Shown: one piece after another, positions 19,852 to 31,481 of the stretch
Position numbering within the stretch: the stretch's first letter is position 1
Layout of the letters: every line of letters starts with the position of its first letter
NCBI GenBank assembly: GCA_023634235.1
Contig: JAMKCF010000001.1
Span: forward strand, 33,165,272-33,229,271
Direction of reading: 5' to 3'
DNA from: Pisaster brevispinus
Taxonomy: Eukaryota; Echinodermata; Asteroidea; Forcipulatida; Asteriidae
Length of the DNA: 64,000 nt
The notes under the pieces: generated by a model
Database searches by the model: none
Told to the model about the DNA's origin: nothing
Seen by the model: the letters and a program-made list of their open reading frames with translations, nothing else
Made by a program: the position numbers and the translations under genes

Positions 19852-22800
19852 GTTGAAGTTGTGGCGTCGCAGTAAACACAAAGCACCCCCATGAATAAAC
19901 TAAAAGCATAAAAATAGTAAGTATCGTAGTATGAAGTTTTTAAGACCACTTTCCCTTGAGAATATTTTGAGATTAATTCGAATTTTGGTTTTCCAAGAGA
20001 AGGGAAATTAAATGCGTAGTCGCCATAGGCTTGCTTTGATACTGAAACCGTCACGCCTCTAAAAACACTATTTACGCCGAGTTAGCGTCCAATGAGCGAT
20101 ATACTATCATTCCAAACCTAGCTAGCTCCATCATCAGTTTTGACATGAGTTTGCAAGTACAGAGCCGAGACCAGGGTTTGAAATAAAGAATCTTGTTTAA
20201 ATTAACGCCGCTCGCATCAGCTTGTGCGTCTGCAGTAGTGTTAAGGTGTTACACAGATAATCCACTCATGATCGATCACGGTGTCCTGTTGATTGTCAAG
20301 TTGGGACAGAACATCATCACCCTCACCCTCCCCGCTCACGATAATTCCCTGTGCGTGAGGGGACAGAATCAGCGCGCACTGTGCGCACTGGGGACAGACT
20401 TCCGCACGACACCGGATCCAGTGGCAAGCCCGCAGCCTCATCTCAACCCTGGACTTTCGTGCGAGTGTGGATGACATTTCTAATAAATTGATCTTGATTA
20501 AAAAACCAGGTGAGTGACCAACATGGAGGAATTTTTAACCCTTCATGGTAAATAATGTTTGTTTGTTTTTTGCCAAAACATAAATATTGTGGAGATGCCG
20601 GGAAAAAACGCGGGGTATTTGCTGTACAATTCCTATGGGAATTCCGGGAGAGCTGGTCATTGATGGATTTTTTTAGTGGAAAAAACAACCCGATAGGAAT
20701 AAATCAGTTGGCATGCTATTTGGCTATGTGTAGTTGTGGAACTTTGACATTTTTTGACTAAATTAAGAAAAAATTGGCGGAGTATGCCGACTTTTTAATA
20801 CTGTTACTCAGTAAGTGAGCGATAAAATCATTGAGTGATAACTCCATGAATGATTATTGTTCATTTCTTTGTACACTTACGTAACATTCTTTGACACAAT
20901 CGATTATTAGTGCATGTTTTGTGGCCATAGAGAACTGGTGTGCAAAATTGGAGGTAGGGACTCACTGGCGAAAGAAACACTATTGCTTGATTCTTGCCAT
21001 CACACCAAAGTTCTCAAGAGATCCTAACGAGAGGTCAAAGTAGGCTATGACCTGACCACAACATGGGGGTATAGCCAGATAGTTTGACTAAGACCCTTTA
21101 AAAACCACGGCTTGGACTTGGGTTTTGGCTTAAACTCCGTCCACCTGTTCAAAGCCCCGTACCATGTAGCACACGTTTAGTCCGTTACACCAGTTTCGTA
21201 AAAAGGGCTCTATTAAGGGGGTAAGCGGCCCTTTCGAGTAAAAGTTGGTAACCCATCCAACTAACCTATTTGGTGTTCTTTGCCCCCCCCCCCCGGCCTA
21301 GTTACACCAATACATACGGTACTCCTAGGGATAAGGCAGTATGAATGTTTATACATTATGCAATAGGTAGTTCAGAAACACAAGATTCAAAGGAGAACAT
21401 TTAAGTATTGAAACAATTTTACGGGAGAATATTAATTTCAAATACATGTACTAACGAGAACTTAAACTGCGTCTAACAACCGTCATATTGTGCGCCCCAC
21501 TAAATAAACTCCCATAGTATACAGTGCAAAATGCTTAATACAAAAACAAATTAAATAAAATACTTAGAGGTCTCACAGCTTTTTTTACCATGACGTGTCC
21601 AGCCCTTTAAAAAATCTTGCTGGTTTCACACATACTTTTGGTCTGGCATCCAACTGAGGTAATCCCTTTAATCCCTTAAATAAACAACCTGCTCTGGACA
21701 GGGAACTGACTGGATAATTGCTGGAACTACTTTTAAAAGCTACATGAAATGGCCATTGGAAATATGCATGGACACATTGTACAGTACATGTATTTAAATT
21801 ACATTGTACCTTTCCTTCTAAGATTTTAAGTACAAGTTTGATAATTCTGTCATTAATGGGTCAATTAAGCTCAATATACTTTGATTCTAGATTTTATTCA
21901 GTCATGGATACATGAATGTACATATGTTTTGTTTTTTTGCAAAGATATTGTAGCCAGTATGGAAGCTATAATTGCAGTTTTCTTTTTGGAATTTGAAAAA
22001 ATATTGCAAATAGATTGCCGATACTATAGTAAGTTGAGTCTGAAAGTTTTTTTTGATCTGAGAAATACCAAGAATACAGTCATCTTTCAGAAAACTGTGT
22101 TTAGTGGCCTTCGAATGCTACTCCATTAAGATACATGTACAAATGAAATCAATAATTTTGATAACATTTTCATGGCTCGTTTTATGCATGTACATGTAGG
22201 CCTATTCTCTATCATCCTTCAACCAAATATAATTTGAGTGTGCGACTGAATAGGATACATTTGACAATGAAAACAGTTCAATATGAAAAGAAAGTAGAAA
22301 CAGATGCCAATTTATATTTTCTTTAATTTTTTTTATTTCAAACAGCACATATACAAATACATGTACACAAACATATACTTAAATGCATATATTAGACACC
22401 AAAAGTAATAACTTCATGGTCTTTTTTGAGTGTACATCTTAGTAGGTACATGTACATAGTGAAAGGAGGTAGGTGATAGTTACTCCATGGTTATATCATG
22501 ACACCTTCCCATTCACTTATTTTTTCAAATTAGTAAAACCACTTAAAAATATATTGACACTACTAGTTTTTCTTTATAGATTGATACTTCTTGGCAACAA
22601 ATAAGACAAGGAAAATAAATATGAATTGGTGTAAACAAACTTTAAATAACTTAAAGGTACGAAACATCATTAGTTTTTTAAACTATGCATTCATTCCAAG
22701 CATTTATAAGCCGTTGCTTTTTTCAGATTCATTTTTCTCAAAGCTGACAGAATTTCAGAGGTAAATATTTCACAGGAAGATTTTTATTAGTATCAACTTT

Positions 22801-23149
22801 ATAAACAGTAATCTTTTACACATCACATGTTGTCACTGTTTTCACGAAGAGACAATTCAGCCCCTGTATAGCCAATCTTTCATGTTCTCATTTCAAAAAT
22901 CATTGTTGTGCAGATTGCTTTCAAGTTAATTTTTGATATTTTACAAAACATGGAGGTCTTCAATTATGCAAATATATTATGATTTTCAACAAATCAAGTA
23001 TATTTAATGAGTAATTAATTGCTTAACTAGATTGTCTCTTGGTGAAAACTAAGTATACATTGTACATGTACATGGTCTGTGATTGGAGTGCTGCTGTCAA
23101 ATCTATGCATAAAAAAATTGTAGTTTATCTAGGTCTCTTCGAAGCCAGA

Positions 23150-23725
23150 GCACTCGCTCTCGGCAGCTTGCCAGCACTACTCCAGGTGGGCAAAATGATT
23201 ATAGCCTGTTGATATGATATTATCGTTGCACTAATTAATGTAGTTACAAAACTATTACGTTTTACAAATTGAAAATTAAGGAAAATGTTGATCATAATGG
23301 AAACATACAAAATGTGAAAAAAAACCCATTTTAAATACTCTTCTTTTTTTGACAAATTTACATTTTTGTGTAAACAGCACCAGACTATTAAAAAATAAAT
23401 CTAGAATTTAAAAGGCAAATTGTGACATAAACAATGATAATAAAATTTACTACAGAAACCAATAACACCACCTACACTATGATATAGGACACATCATGCA
23501 ATAAACATTATTTATCAGGCCTAATGTCCTATACCTGTTTAAAAAAAACATGTTTGTTTTGTAACCATTTATGTAAGTGTAACAATAGGCAAGGAGTATA
23601 GGTCAATGGTACATTTTGACAGTTTAGAAGTATTTGTGTTAAAATATAAAATATGCATGAAAGTAAAAGGGCATCTTAATAACGTAACCATGGCGTCATC
23701 CTTTAAGCGGAAGTTCAAGTAAATG
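23150..23725. repeat. Internal tandem duplication, copy A
   Basis: Matches 23886-24385 almost base for base over CTGTTGATATGATATTATCG, the CAGCACCAGACTATTAAAAA block and CCATGGCGTCATC. Copy A has an extra 80-100 bp (TTATCAGGCCTAATGTCC...) that is missing from copy B. Noncoding, inside the transposon. Confidence 0.9.
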
Positions 23726-23885
23726 TTGAGTTTTAAAGTTCATTTTAATTTCAAGTTGGAATCATTTTGTGTTGAAAAGTTTGGAGGAATTTTAAATATA
23801 CCATTATGCTCTATAGTGGTCGCCATTGCACGACAGCTGTTTTTGTGGCACGAAAATGACATGGACATGTACATGTACACGTACA

Positions 23886-24385
23886 CTTGCTCTCAGCATC
23901 ATGCAAGCACTACTGCAGTAAAAAATAAATGGGCAAAGTGATTATTGCCTGTTGATTTGATATTATCGTTGCACTAATTAATGTAGTTACAAAACTATTA
24001 CGTTTTACAAATTGAAAATCAAGGAAAATATCGATCATAATAGAAACATACAAAATGTGAAGAAAAAAAACATTTTAAATACTCTTCTTTTATTGACAAA
24101 TTTAAATTTTTGTGTAAACAGCACCAGACTATTAAAAAATAAATCTAGAATTTAAAAGGCAAATTGTGACATAAACAATGATTATAAAATTTACTACAGA
24201 AACCAATAACACCATGTACATTATGATATAGGACACATGCAATAAACATTAGGCAAGGAGTATAGGTCAATGGTACATTTTGACAGTTTAGAAGGATTTG
24301 TGTTTAAATATAAAATATGAATGAAAGTAAAAGGGCATCTTAACGTAACCATGGCGTCATCTTATAAGCGGAAGTTCAAGTAAAT
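23886..24385. repeat. Internal tandem duplication, copy B
   Basis: Second copy of 23150-23725 with one internal deletion. It ends at AAGTTCAAGTAAATGTT, where a separate dispersed repeat (24384-24530) begins. Confidence 0.9.
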
Positions 24386-24530
24386 GTTGGATCAACCACA
24401 GGACTAATTAAAATATCCAATATATTTGGATATTTTGAAGTCACACTTCCAGGGGTTCAATCGAGCAAGGCATTCTGGGAAAGAAAACAAAATGGCGCGT
24501 CGAGATCGTACACCACTGGGAACGAGGTTG
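24384..24530. repeat. Dispersed repeat with ATATCCAATATATTTGGATAT palindrome, copy 2
   Basis: Near copy of 17264-17420, from TGGATCAACCACAGG to GGGAACGAGGTTGGG. It abuts duplication copy B and lies just downstream of the transposase remnant. Confidence 0.8.
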
Positions 24531-24632
24531 GGTTCAGTGTTATCCTTAGATAAGAACTTCCACGGGAAAAACCCTGTATCTTACATGCAGCCCTGTGTCT
24601 CATGACAAAAACTTGAAAATCAGTGCGTGATT

Positions 24633-27440
24633 CTAATGATAAAATTTCATAATATAATTTCCTGTATACATTGTTGATAAAAGTGAAAGTTGAGGATCAA
24701 CTTTCACCCTACCTCCATGACGAGTAGTGTGTTGGAAATAAAAACAGTTGTGTACATAATTAAGATGTTCACCACCTTCAGCCTGGAAGCGACTCATTGG
24801 GAATTTTGAGGACTGCATGAAGAAACGGGCATAATCTATGTATTTAATCATGTACGGAGTTAAGGATCGCCATGTGTAGCGCTTGCAAAATAGTTGGTAA
24901 AAACATTCAGCGTGTTTTTTGTAGTCCGATAATATTTCCATACTGTAACCCCAGGAATAGTCTTCGGAAAGAAGGGAACCTTTGGGTTTTCCTGGGAGTA
25001 ATTTGGGTTGAGGATCATCCTTCAAAATTACATACATATGATAAACACAATTCCAAAGTTTGCAAACTAAATCAAACTCTGTAAGGACATCTAATGCATC
25101 GATATATAGTTTATTATCTCAGCTGGCAGTGTTTGAATCAGTAATCTCTCAGGGACAACACTTTTTAGCACGTGGAAAGTCTTTTTCTCTACCTATGGGT
25201 GTAGGGCTTATGATAGCAAGAGCATGGTCTTTGTTTAAAGTGATCTGTTCAGGCTTTCCACTGGTATCGAAACGTATTTGAAAATGTCCTTGCCTGACAC
25301 CTCTCTTATTCACATTTGAAATCAAATTATCTAGACGTTGGCGAAAAGTATCCTTGTTGCCTTTTACTTGTTCATTTTTATTTCCCTCAGACAATATTTT
25401 TTCGATTTCTAGGGAGAGTAATTTTTCAAATATACGCGCCAGTCCATGCATGGTATCAAAAACTATATTTTTCAAAGGTATTGATGGAATTAAAGATTCT
25501 TGGAGTTCCCTGTCGACAAGAACGTCAATATCTGTTCTCAGACCAGTTTTAGCTACTTCACTTTTCTGTTCTTTACCTGCACGGTGATAAAAGTTCCATC
25601 CAAATTCTGATGTTGGGCTGAGCTGTTTTGATCCATCCAACATTTTAATGATAAACATTTCATCACCACAAAGGTAAAAGTTGGAGCAAATCTTAGATTC
25701 TGATATAAAGTTTTCAATGAAATTATTTGCCTGTAAGTTCATTTCAAGATTGTCCCGAGAATCGCTTTCGTAGAAAATTGTAAATGGATAAGTATGTTCT
25801 GGGCTTTGATAGGAAACATTACGTAAATAGAGATCATCATGTTTAGAAGTGACAGGGTAAGGAAAGTGCTGTGGCGTCCACCAATTTCCCTACCATCCCC
25901 CCATAGTCTTACATTTAAATCATTCTTTAGAAATGGATATTTGAAAGCGAGTATGTCTAGAAGACGCGCAGGATTAATATACCAGCCAGTAGCCGTACGT
26001 CTTGGCAACAAAATGGCATTAAATTCTTCTAAGTATCTATGTTTAACATTTCTGACCTGCCTTGATGAGGGTAGAATGCCAGGAACTTGTTTCCTCATTT
26101 CTGCTATCAGCCTTGTTCCACTTAAATTTTCTGAAACATATATCATATCTTCTGGACTAATTGGATGAAGATCCTTGTACATCTTTTGTACATGCTCCTT
26201 CATTGCTTTGGAATCATTTTTTAACTGGTATTAATAATTCCTCAGACTGTTGACAATGAGAATTAACTTGAGAATTATTTTTTAGGTCAGGAGCAAAGCT
26301 ACAAAGCTTTCCTGTTTGGGCTTTTCCATTACATGATATTTGACGTGCCTCTGCAATTCACTAAGCAGAGCTACTTTAAGTGATTTCTTTTTTGCAGGAT
26401 CACCAGTATTAAACTTAGTAAGCAAAATAAGCAGAGCATCAATACGAATAAAGAGCCTTCTCTTTCCTTTTGTATTTGTGTCAAATGACTCATTGACGCA
26501 CACATCATTTTTTTGTTAGACATGCGTCTATGTGTTTCCAACCTTCTTTTTTTATGTGTTCGGAAAACTTAACACAGCTGGCAATCTGCTCAATACCAAC
26601 AAGTATCTTGTCGTCCTTAACCATAAATGGGACAGACAATCCATCCAGTTCCATAGACTTTGTTACAAATGAATTGTTATTTTTACCAGTACTTGAATTC
26701 ACATAAGTACATTTTGTTGTTTCTTTCTCAATTGATTCACAGATTTGTTCTTCCATTGGTTTTCTTGTAATGTCTTTTCTTGCATTTGTGTTAGCATATA
26801 CTTTTAAGATAGTGTCTTCAATAACCTTCTTCTGGTTTTTCTTGTAGCATGAGTTAACTCTGAGTAGTTCTAATAGAGCGCGCTTTGAGATCCACTCCCT
26901 TTTTTTTCCCCCTCGAACCAAAAATGACGGTGGGCCTTTTGACAACCGTTTGTTAAAAATTTTATCAATCTTTGCAAAACCACATTTAAACTTAATTCCT
27001 GCTAATGTTAGAATTTGTTGGCAAGAAAAATATACGCTATTGCTACAAGTAGTATGTGGAATATCATGCCCACAAATCTGAACAAAAGACATATGGGCCA
27101 CTTTCTCTGTTAGCGTTTCCACAATGGGATGGCTTTCACTTGTTTCATTTTCGTTTTGAAAATAATTTGTGTTCTTTTGTTTTTGTCTGAAGTGGTGTTT
27201 TTTCAGCGGGTTGGCATTTTCTTTACCAGCAGATGTTGACCTTTGTTGTTTACATGGAGATGCAGGGGGAACATTCAAACTTTTGGTTTTGAGTACAGGC
27301 ACATGTACTTGAAAGTTGCAAGTAATTGGTGATGGTAGTTGGCAAGAAGCTCTTCTTCCATTTTCACTGTCACCAGACAACGTACTTCCAACTGGTGACC
27401 TGTTCCCCCTGGTTGCTTTGCTCTCTACCTCCACCCCCAT
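24633..27440 (-). pseudogene. Frame-broken transposase-like gene of unnamed family
   Basis: Minus-strand segments 27440-26505, 26503-26282, 26203-25739, 25742-25149 and 25037-24633 read as one protein interrupted by single-base shifts. The N-terminus is basic and Lys/Asn-rich. Then come two similar modules (about 27060-26860 and 26640-26330), each ending in (K/R)R(E/L)(W/F)I...(A/R)LL.LL. The core holds WGDGREIGGRHSTFLTLSLLN; after a shift it continues DDLYLRNVSYQ, then FYLCGDEMFI, a histidine-containing block, LTPYM and AEGGEHLNYVHN. The D...D...E spacing suggests a DDE nuclease, which is an inference. I recall similar uncharacterised proteins in cnidarian and echinoderm genomes but cannot name a family. 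Several breaks fall in A6-A7 runs, so sequencing error is possible for those. Confidence 0.6.
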
Positions 27441-28046
27441 CCCTTTTAAGAACTACATGCCGCCTCATACGTTTTTTAAAGCTTTAGTTTCCATAAATGA
27501 TTCTCCATCAACAGGGGAGAATCTTAATAAATATTTAAACCTAAAGCTTTTTGAACATTTTGAGTGCGTTCCGGTCCTTATATTTCCTTGCGTTTTTCCT
27601 TTTAAAGTTTTTCTATATGATGCACTTTTCTAATACGAGCAAAATGTTTTTTGTGGTCGCACTAGTCTCATCTCATGGTTTGTTTGCACACGGCTACATG
27701 TATGATTTCACTCTTCCCTTTACACAGACCAGATACAAGGTTTGGTCGGGTCGGCTTTTAAAGGGCTGGACACGTAATGACTGTAAAGGGGAAATTATCC
27801 ATTGACTTTTAAACTTTTATCTTCTGCTTAATTGCTGAATATGGGGGAGTCCCTGGACCCGTCGAGTTATTCCCACTCCAAATAAACATACCCCTAAACC
27901 GGTGTAATTTTCCAACGTCCGAGCATCAAACATTTCCCTTTCATCTCTCAGCAAATAGGACCATAATTCAGGGCCTATGTCATCCAAAATACCCCAAATT
28001 GGAAGTCAACAACCCCCAGGTCACAACTGGGTAAAACTTTTACTCT

Positions 28047-28197
28047 GTTTCCCTTTTATTTGGCTCTCAAATGTGTCTTAAAGAAAATATTTTGAGGGCC
28101 TACAAATTATTAATGATGCCGACGCTCTGTTTTCTCCTTATTTAGTGGGGTGCACCCGACAAAGGTAATTGGGATAGCGCCACCTATCGACCTTGCG
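28047..28197 (+). promoter_or_regulatory. Likely promoter or 5' UTR of the sulfotransferase gene
   Basis: Block directly upstream of the ATG, with a diverged duplicate at 19630-19760 lacking the gene. It contains CCCTTTTATTTGGCTCTC, GACGCTCTGTTTTCTCC and GATAGCGCCACCTATCG. The transcription start is not identifiable by eye. Confidence 0.4.
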
Positions 28198-31100
28198 ATG
28201 GCTTTTCGGTTACTCTTGCGAGACTTGAAGGACTTGAGGATGTCTGTTTTGGTTGTCTTCCTCATTGCTGTACTCTCCATGTCTTATCTCGCAATCTTCT
28301 CCTTCAAGGTGTCACTTCATCAACGAAGACGTAAGTTCATGTGTTGGGGAAAAATATTTCCATCCAAAGACATTTTTCATCGGTAAAATATAGAGATGTC
28401 TGTAAGATCAGTATACCCCGGCTGATCACACAACTAATGGAGAAAATTCCTAACGGGCACCCTAAAGGAAAATCAACCAAAACCGGTGCACTTCTCTCAA
28501 CGCTACATTTCCCTTACGATGCACTTTCCTTACTTGTGCACTTCCCTAGTGGTGCTAGGTGGCTACTTTTCTTAGTGGGGACTACCCTAACGGTGCACTT
28601 CCCTAATGGTTCACTTCCCTATTGGTTCACTTACCTAATGGTGCCCTTTCCTTATGGTGCCCTTCCCTGCTTGTGCACTTCCCTAACGGAACGGTGCACT
28701 TCCCTGATGGTGCCCTTCCCTAATTTGGTGCACATCCCTAAGTGTGCACTTCCGGTTCACTTCCTTAGCGGTTCACTTCCCTAACGAAGCACTTCCCTAC
28801 TGTGCACTTCCCTAGTGGTTTACTTTCCTAACAGTTCACTTCCCTAATGTGTACTTCCCTACTGTGCACTTCCCTAATGGTTCACTTCCCTAACGGTGCA
28901 CTTCCCTAATGGTTCACTTCCCTAAACGTGCACTTCCCTAACGGTGCACTTCCCTAATGGTTCACTTCCCTAACGGTGCACTTCCCTAATGGTTCACTTC
29001 CCTAACGGTGCACTTCCCTAATGGTTCACTTCCCTAAACGTGCACTTCCCTAACGGTGCACTTCCCTAATGGTTCACTTCCCTAAACGTGCACTTCCCTA
29101 ATGGTTCACTTCCCTAACGGTGCACTTCCCTAATGGTTCACTTCCCTAACGGTGCACTTCCCTAATGGTTCACTTCCCTAACAGTGCACTCTCCTAATGG
29201 TGCCCTTTCCTTATGGTGCCCTTTCCTAACGAAGCCCTTCCCTAACGGTGCACTTCCCTAATGGTTCACTTCCCTAACGAAGCACTTCCCTAATGGTGCC
29301 CTTTCCTAATGGTTCACTTCCCTAATGGTTCACTTCCCTAACGGTGCACTTCCCTAATGGTTCACTTCCCTAACGGTGCACTTCCCTAATGGTTCACTTC
29401 CCTAACGGTGCACTTCCCTAATGGTTCACTTCCCTAACGGTGCACTTCCCTAATGGTTCACTTCCCTAACGGTGCACTTCCCTAACGGTGCACTTCCCTA
29501 ACAGTGCACTTCCCTAATGTGTACTTCCCTAATGGTGCACTTCCCTAACGGTGCCCTTTCCTAACGAAGCACTTCCCTAATTACGGAATTAGAATGTGTA
29601 ACTTCGTTTATAGATCATTCGGATTCCCATTTTGGAACTTGGCAGAAACTGCTTGTGTTTATTAATTAGAAACTAAAAGGCTGAAAAGAAGGGGGAGGAA
29701 TGGTGGTGGTTTGTCATTTCAAGTTTGAAAAGATAACTTCTTGGAACTGTGACGGGTCATCAAATTAATGAAACAACTGGGACACGACAAGTCAACAGCT
29801 TAGTTCACAGAAGATTTAATCTGAAGAAAAAAAACGAAGACAGAAACTGAAGATGTAATTAAATCTTCGTACAGAAAAAAACGGCGAACCCCGCGAAAAC
29901 TACAAAAGCTACCTCATAAGTAAATATTACGGCACTATAGTATGCTCCGTCATCAAAGAAAACGCAAATGAATTTTTTGGGGGTACTTCATACACTCGTC
30001 ACATAACAACAATTGTCAAATCTAACACAAATTTCCTGTTTTCTACCTTCCAACAAAGGGACAGATTTTCATCTTTTTGGAGAAATGAACCACCAAAACC
30101 CGACCAAGTGCACTTTACAACAACTCAATGGAAACGAAGTTTACGACAACACAAAGGTATGCCTTGTATTTTTCAGTTGATGAAATTTACTGAGAGTTAG
30201 TGTTCAAACTCGCCAGGGTGATAGGCTGGATTTCAAACTCAATTTCTTCGAGTTTAGCCACCAGGCCTGGCATTTTATCTTCGAGAGGGTAAGGCAATTT
30301 TTATTTTATTTTATATTTTTCTGCAAAGGGTAATTTCATTGCAAAATCTTAAACTCTATGTTAAACTTTTGAACGGGCACCCAGGCCAAGACCAGGGCAA
30401 CAGAACCCATGGCCCCCGTGGCTTTCGTGTCATTCCAGGCCTGTATGAAACCACTCGTGTCATAAAACAAAAACATCAATGTCATAACTATTGTGAGTGG
30501 TTTTTTTTTACGCTACAGCACAATGATTTATTATTTACTATACAGATACAATCTTCAAATGTCCACAATGTATCGTACACGGCAGTCACTACAACCGCCA
30601 AAACCCACCAACCTGCATTCTCGTTGGACACAGCAATGGGGATTCAACAGCGTCGCCAGAAGTACATTGAAAGAGTGTGCCAGAAAACTTTTCATATTCA
30701 AGCCCTCGACTTTGGTTCCAACAAGACCGTAGTAGACGATACCTTAAAATACTTTCTAGAAATGTCATACGTGAATGATGACTACAAGATAATATTAACT
30801 ATAATTCATAAAGTTGGCTCTTCGAATTGGCGAAGATTCATGACAGCTCTTCACGTGATCAGCAGTGACAAGTTAAAAAAAAAATGGCCTCCACTTATGC
30901 CTCTAGGAAGACGACCAAATGTAGAAATCCAACACAATTTAAAAGACTACACCAAGGTTTTATTTGTACGGCATCCTCTGGTTCGGCTCCTCTCTGCGTA
31001 CCGGGATAAGTTCGTCAAACTCCCCACGAGTTTTTACATCGGCGTCGCTGTCAGGATCATCCGAGGCGTCCGTAAGAAAAACCCGGCAAACCTTAAAAAG

Positions 31101-31481
31101 CCTGACATGACTTTCACAGAGTTCTTGACATACCTGGACGGCTTCCATTCTAAAGACTCCGACTCCCACTGGGCACAGGTCTTCCCGAAATATAAACCTT
31201 GTCACGTGCGTTATGACGTCATAGGTAAACTTGAAACACTGCTCCCGGATACTGATTATGTGACTGAGAAACTTGGGGTCAAAGGTCGCGTTGAGTACGG
31301 GTATCCCAAGCCGTACAGCGGAAGCTCAAATACGTCAGCGCTGATCGAAAGTTATTCCAAAGTTCCACCAAAACTTGTAAAAAGTATGTGTAAAATTTAT
31401 CATAATGACTTTCTTGCATTTGACTATCCCTTACCAAAGGATTTCTCAGATTTGGCTGGATACCTGGCGAAAATAGGCTGA
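28198..31481 (+). CDS. Carbohydrate sulfotransferase, Sulfotransfer_2 family (CHST8-14-like), 388 aa
   Basis: Three exons: 28198-28330, 30059-30156 and 30546-31481. Phases match (1, then 0), giving 1167 nt including TGA. The ATG has a good context (GCGATGG). The protein is a predicted type II Golgi membrane enzyme: short cytosolic tail, signal anchor at about residues 16-36, then a Thr/Ser-rich stem. The 5'-phosphosulfate loop is KVGSSNWRR (166-174). The 3'-phosphate site is VRHPLVRLLSAYRDKF (218-233). The C-terminal YHNDFLAFDYP matches the family end. Members move sulfate from PAPS to chondroitin, dermatan or HNK-1-type glycans; the substrate here cannot be told. The Cys and Pro often seen before KVG are replaced (TIIHKVG). 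Near-complete motifs and an intact frame suggest an active enzyme. Confidence 0.88.
28500..29580. repeat. 16-bp minisatellite with 32-bp higher-order unit, sulfotransferase intron 1
   Basis: About 65 units of ACTTCCCTAA(C/T)GGT(G/T)C. In the middle, ACTTCCCTAACGGTGC and ACTTCCCTAATGGTTC alternate, making a 32-bp higher-order repeat. Edge units are more diverged. The array fills most of the first half of intron 1. Confidence 0.95.
30230..30440. repeat. CCAGGCCT...TGGTGCCC dispersed repeat, inverted copy
   Basis: Contains GGCACCCAGGCCAAGACCAGGGCAACAG, CCATGGCCCCCGTGGC and CATTCCAGGCCTG, the inverse of the copies at 2415 and 55700. It lies in sulfotransferase intron 2. The open frame extending into it from exon 3 is not coding. 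Confidence 0.65.

Larger units (their letters stand above)
18170..21590. other. Gene-poor stretch between the WW gene and the transposon
   Basis: Contains the probable 5' flank of the WW gene, repeat fragments, and a GC-richer block at about 20190-20480. That block is open on both strands, but I see no splice pattern, domain or start context supporting a gene. About 18660-18740 and 19450-19520 share CATAACAATA(C/T)TATC and surrounding sequence. Nothing here is annotated as coding. Confidence 0.5.
21593..27775 (-). mobile_element. Probable DNA transposon, about 6.2 kb, with 20-bp inverted ends
   Basis: ACGTGTCCAGCCCTTTAAAA at 21593-21612 is exactly inverted at 27756-27775. Weaker similarity extends a few tens of bases inward (TTTGGTCTGG versus TATCTGGTCTG). 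A broken transposase-like gene on the minus strand starts about 335 bases inside the right end. The left half is AT-rich, with many TACATGTACA motifs and an internal duplication. I found no exact target-site duplication, so the true outer limits are uncertain, and the ends could instead belong to a shared short repeat. Confidence 0.55.

Noticed and set aside
20193..20477. GC-richer block with open frames on both strands
   Set aside because: Could be a promoter-like region, but neither frame has a domain, convincing start or splice sites, so it is not called.
30339..30545. Extension of the sulfotransferase N-terminus into the continuous upstream frame
   Set aside because: The upstream part is a dispersed repeat and lacks a membrane anchor. 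The AG acceptor at 30545 and the phase-matched exons at 28198 and 30059 give a complete type II enzyme instead.
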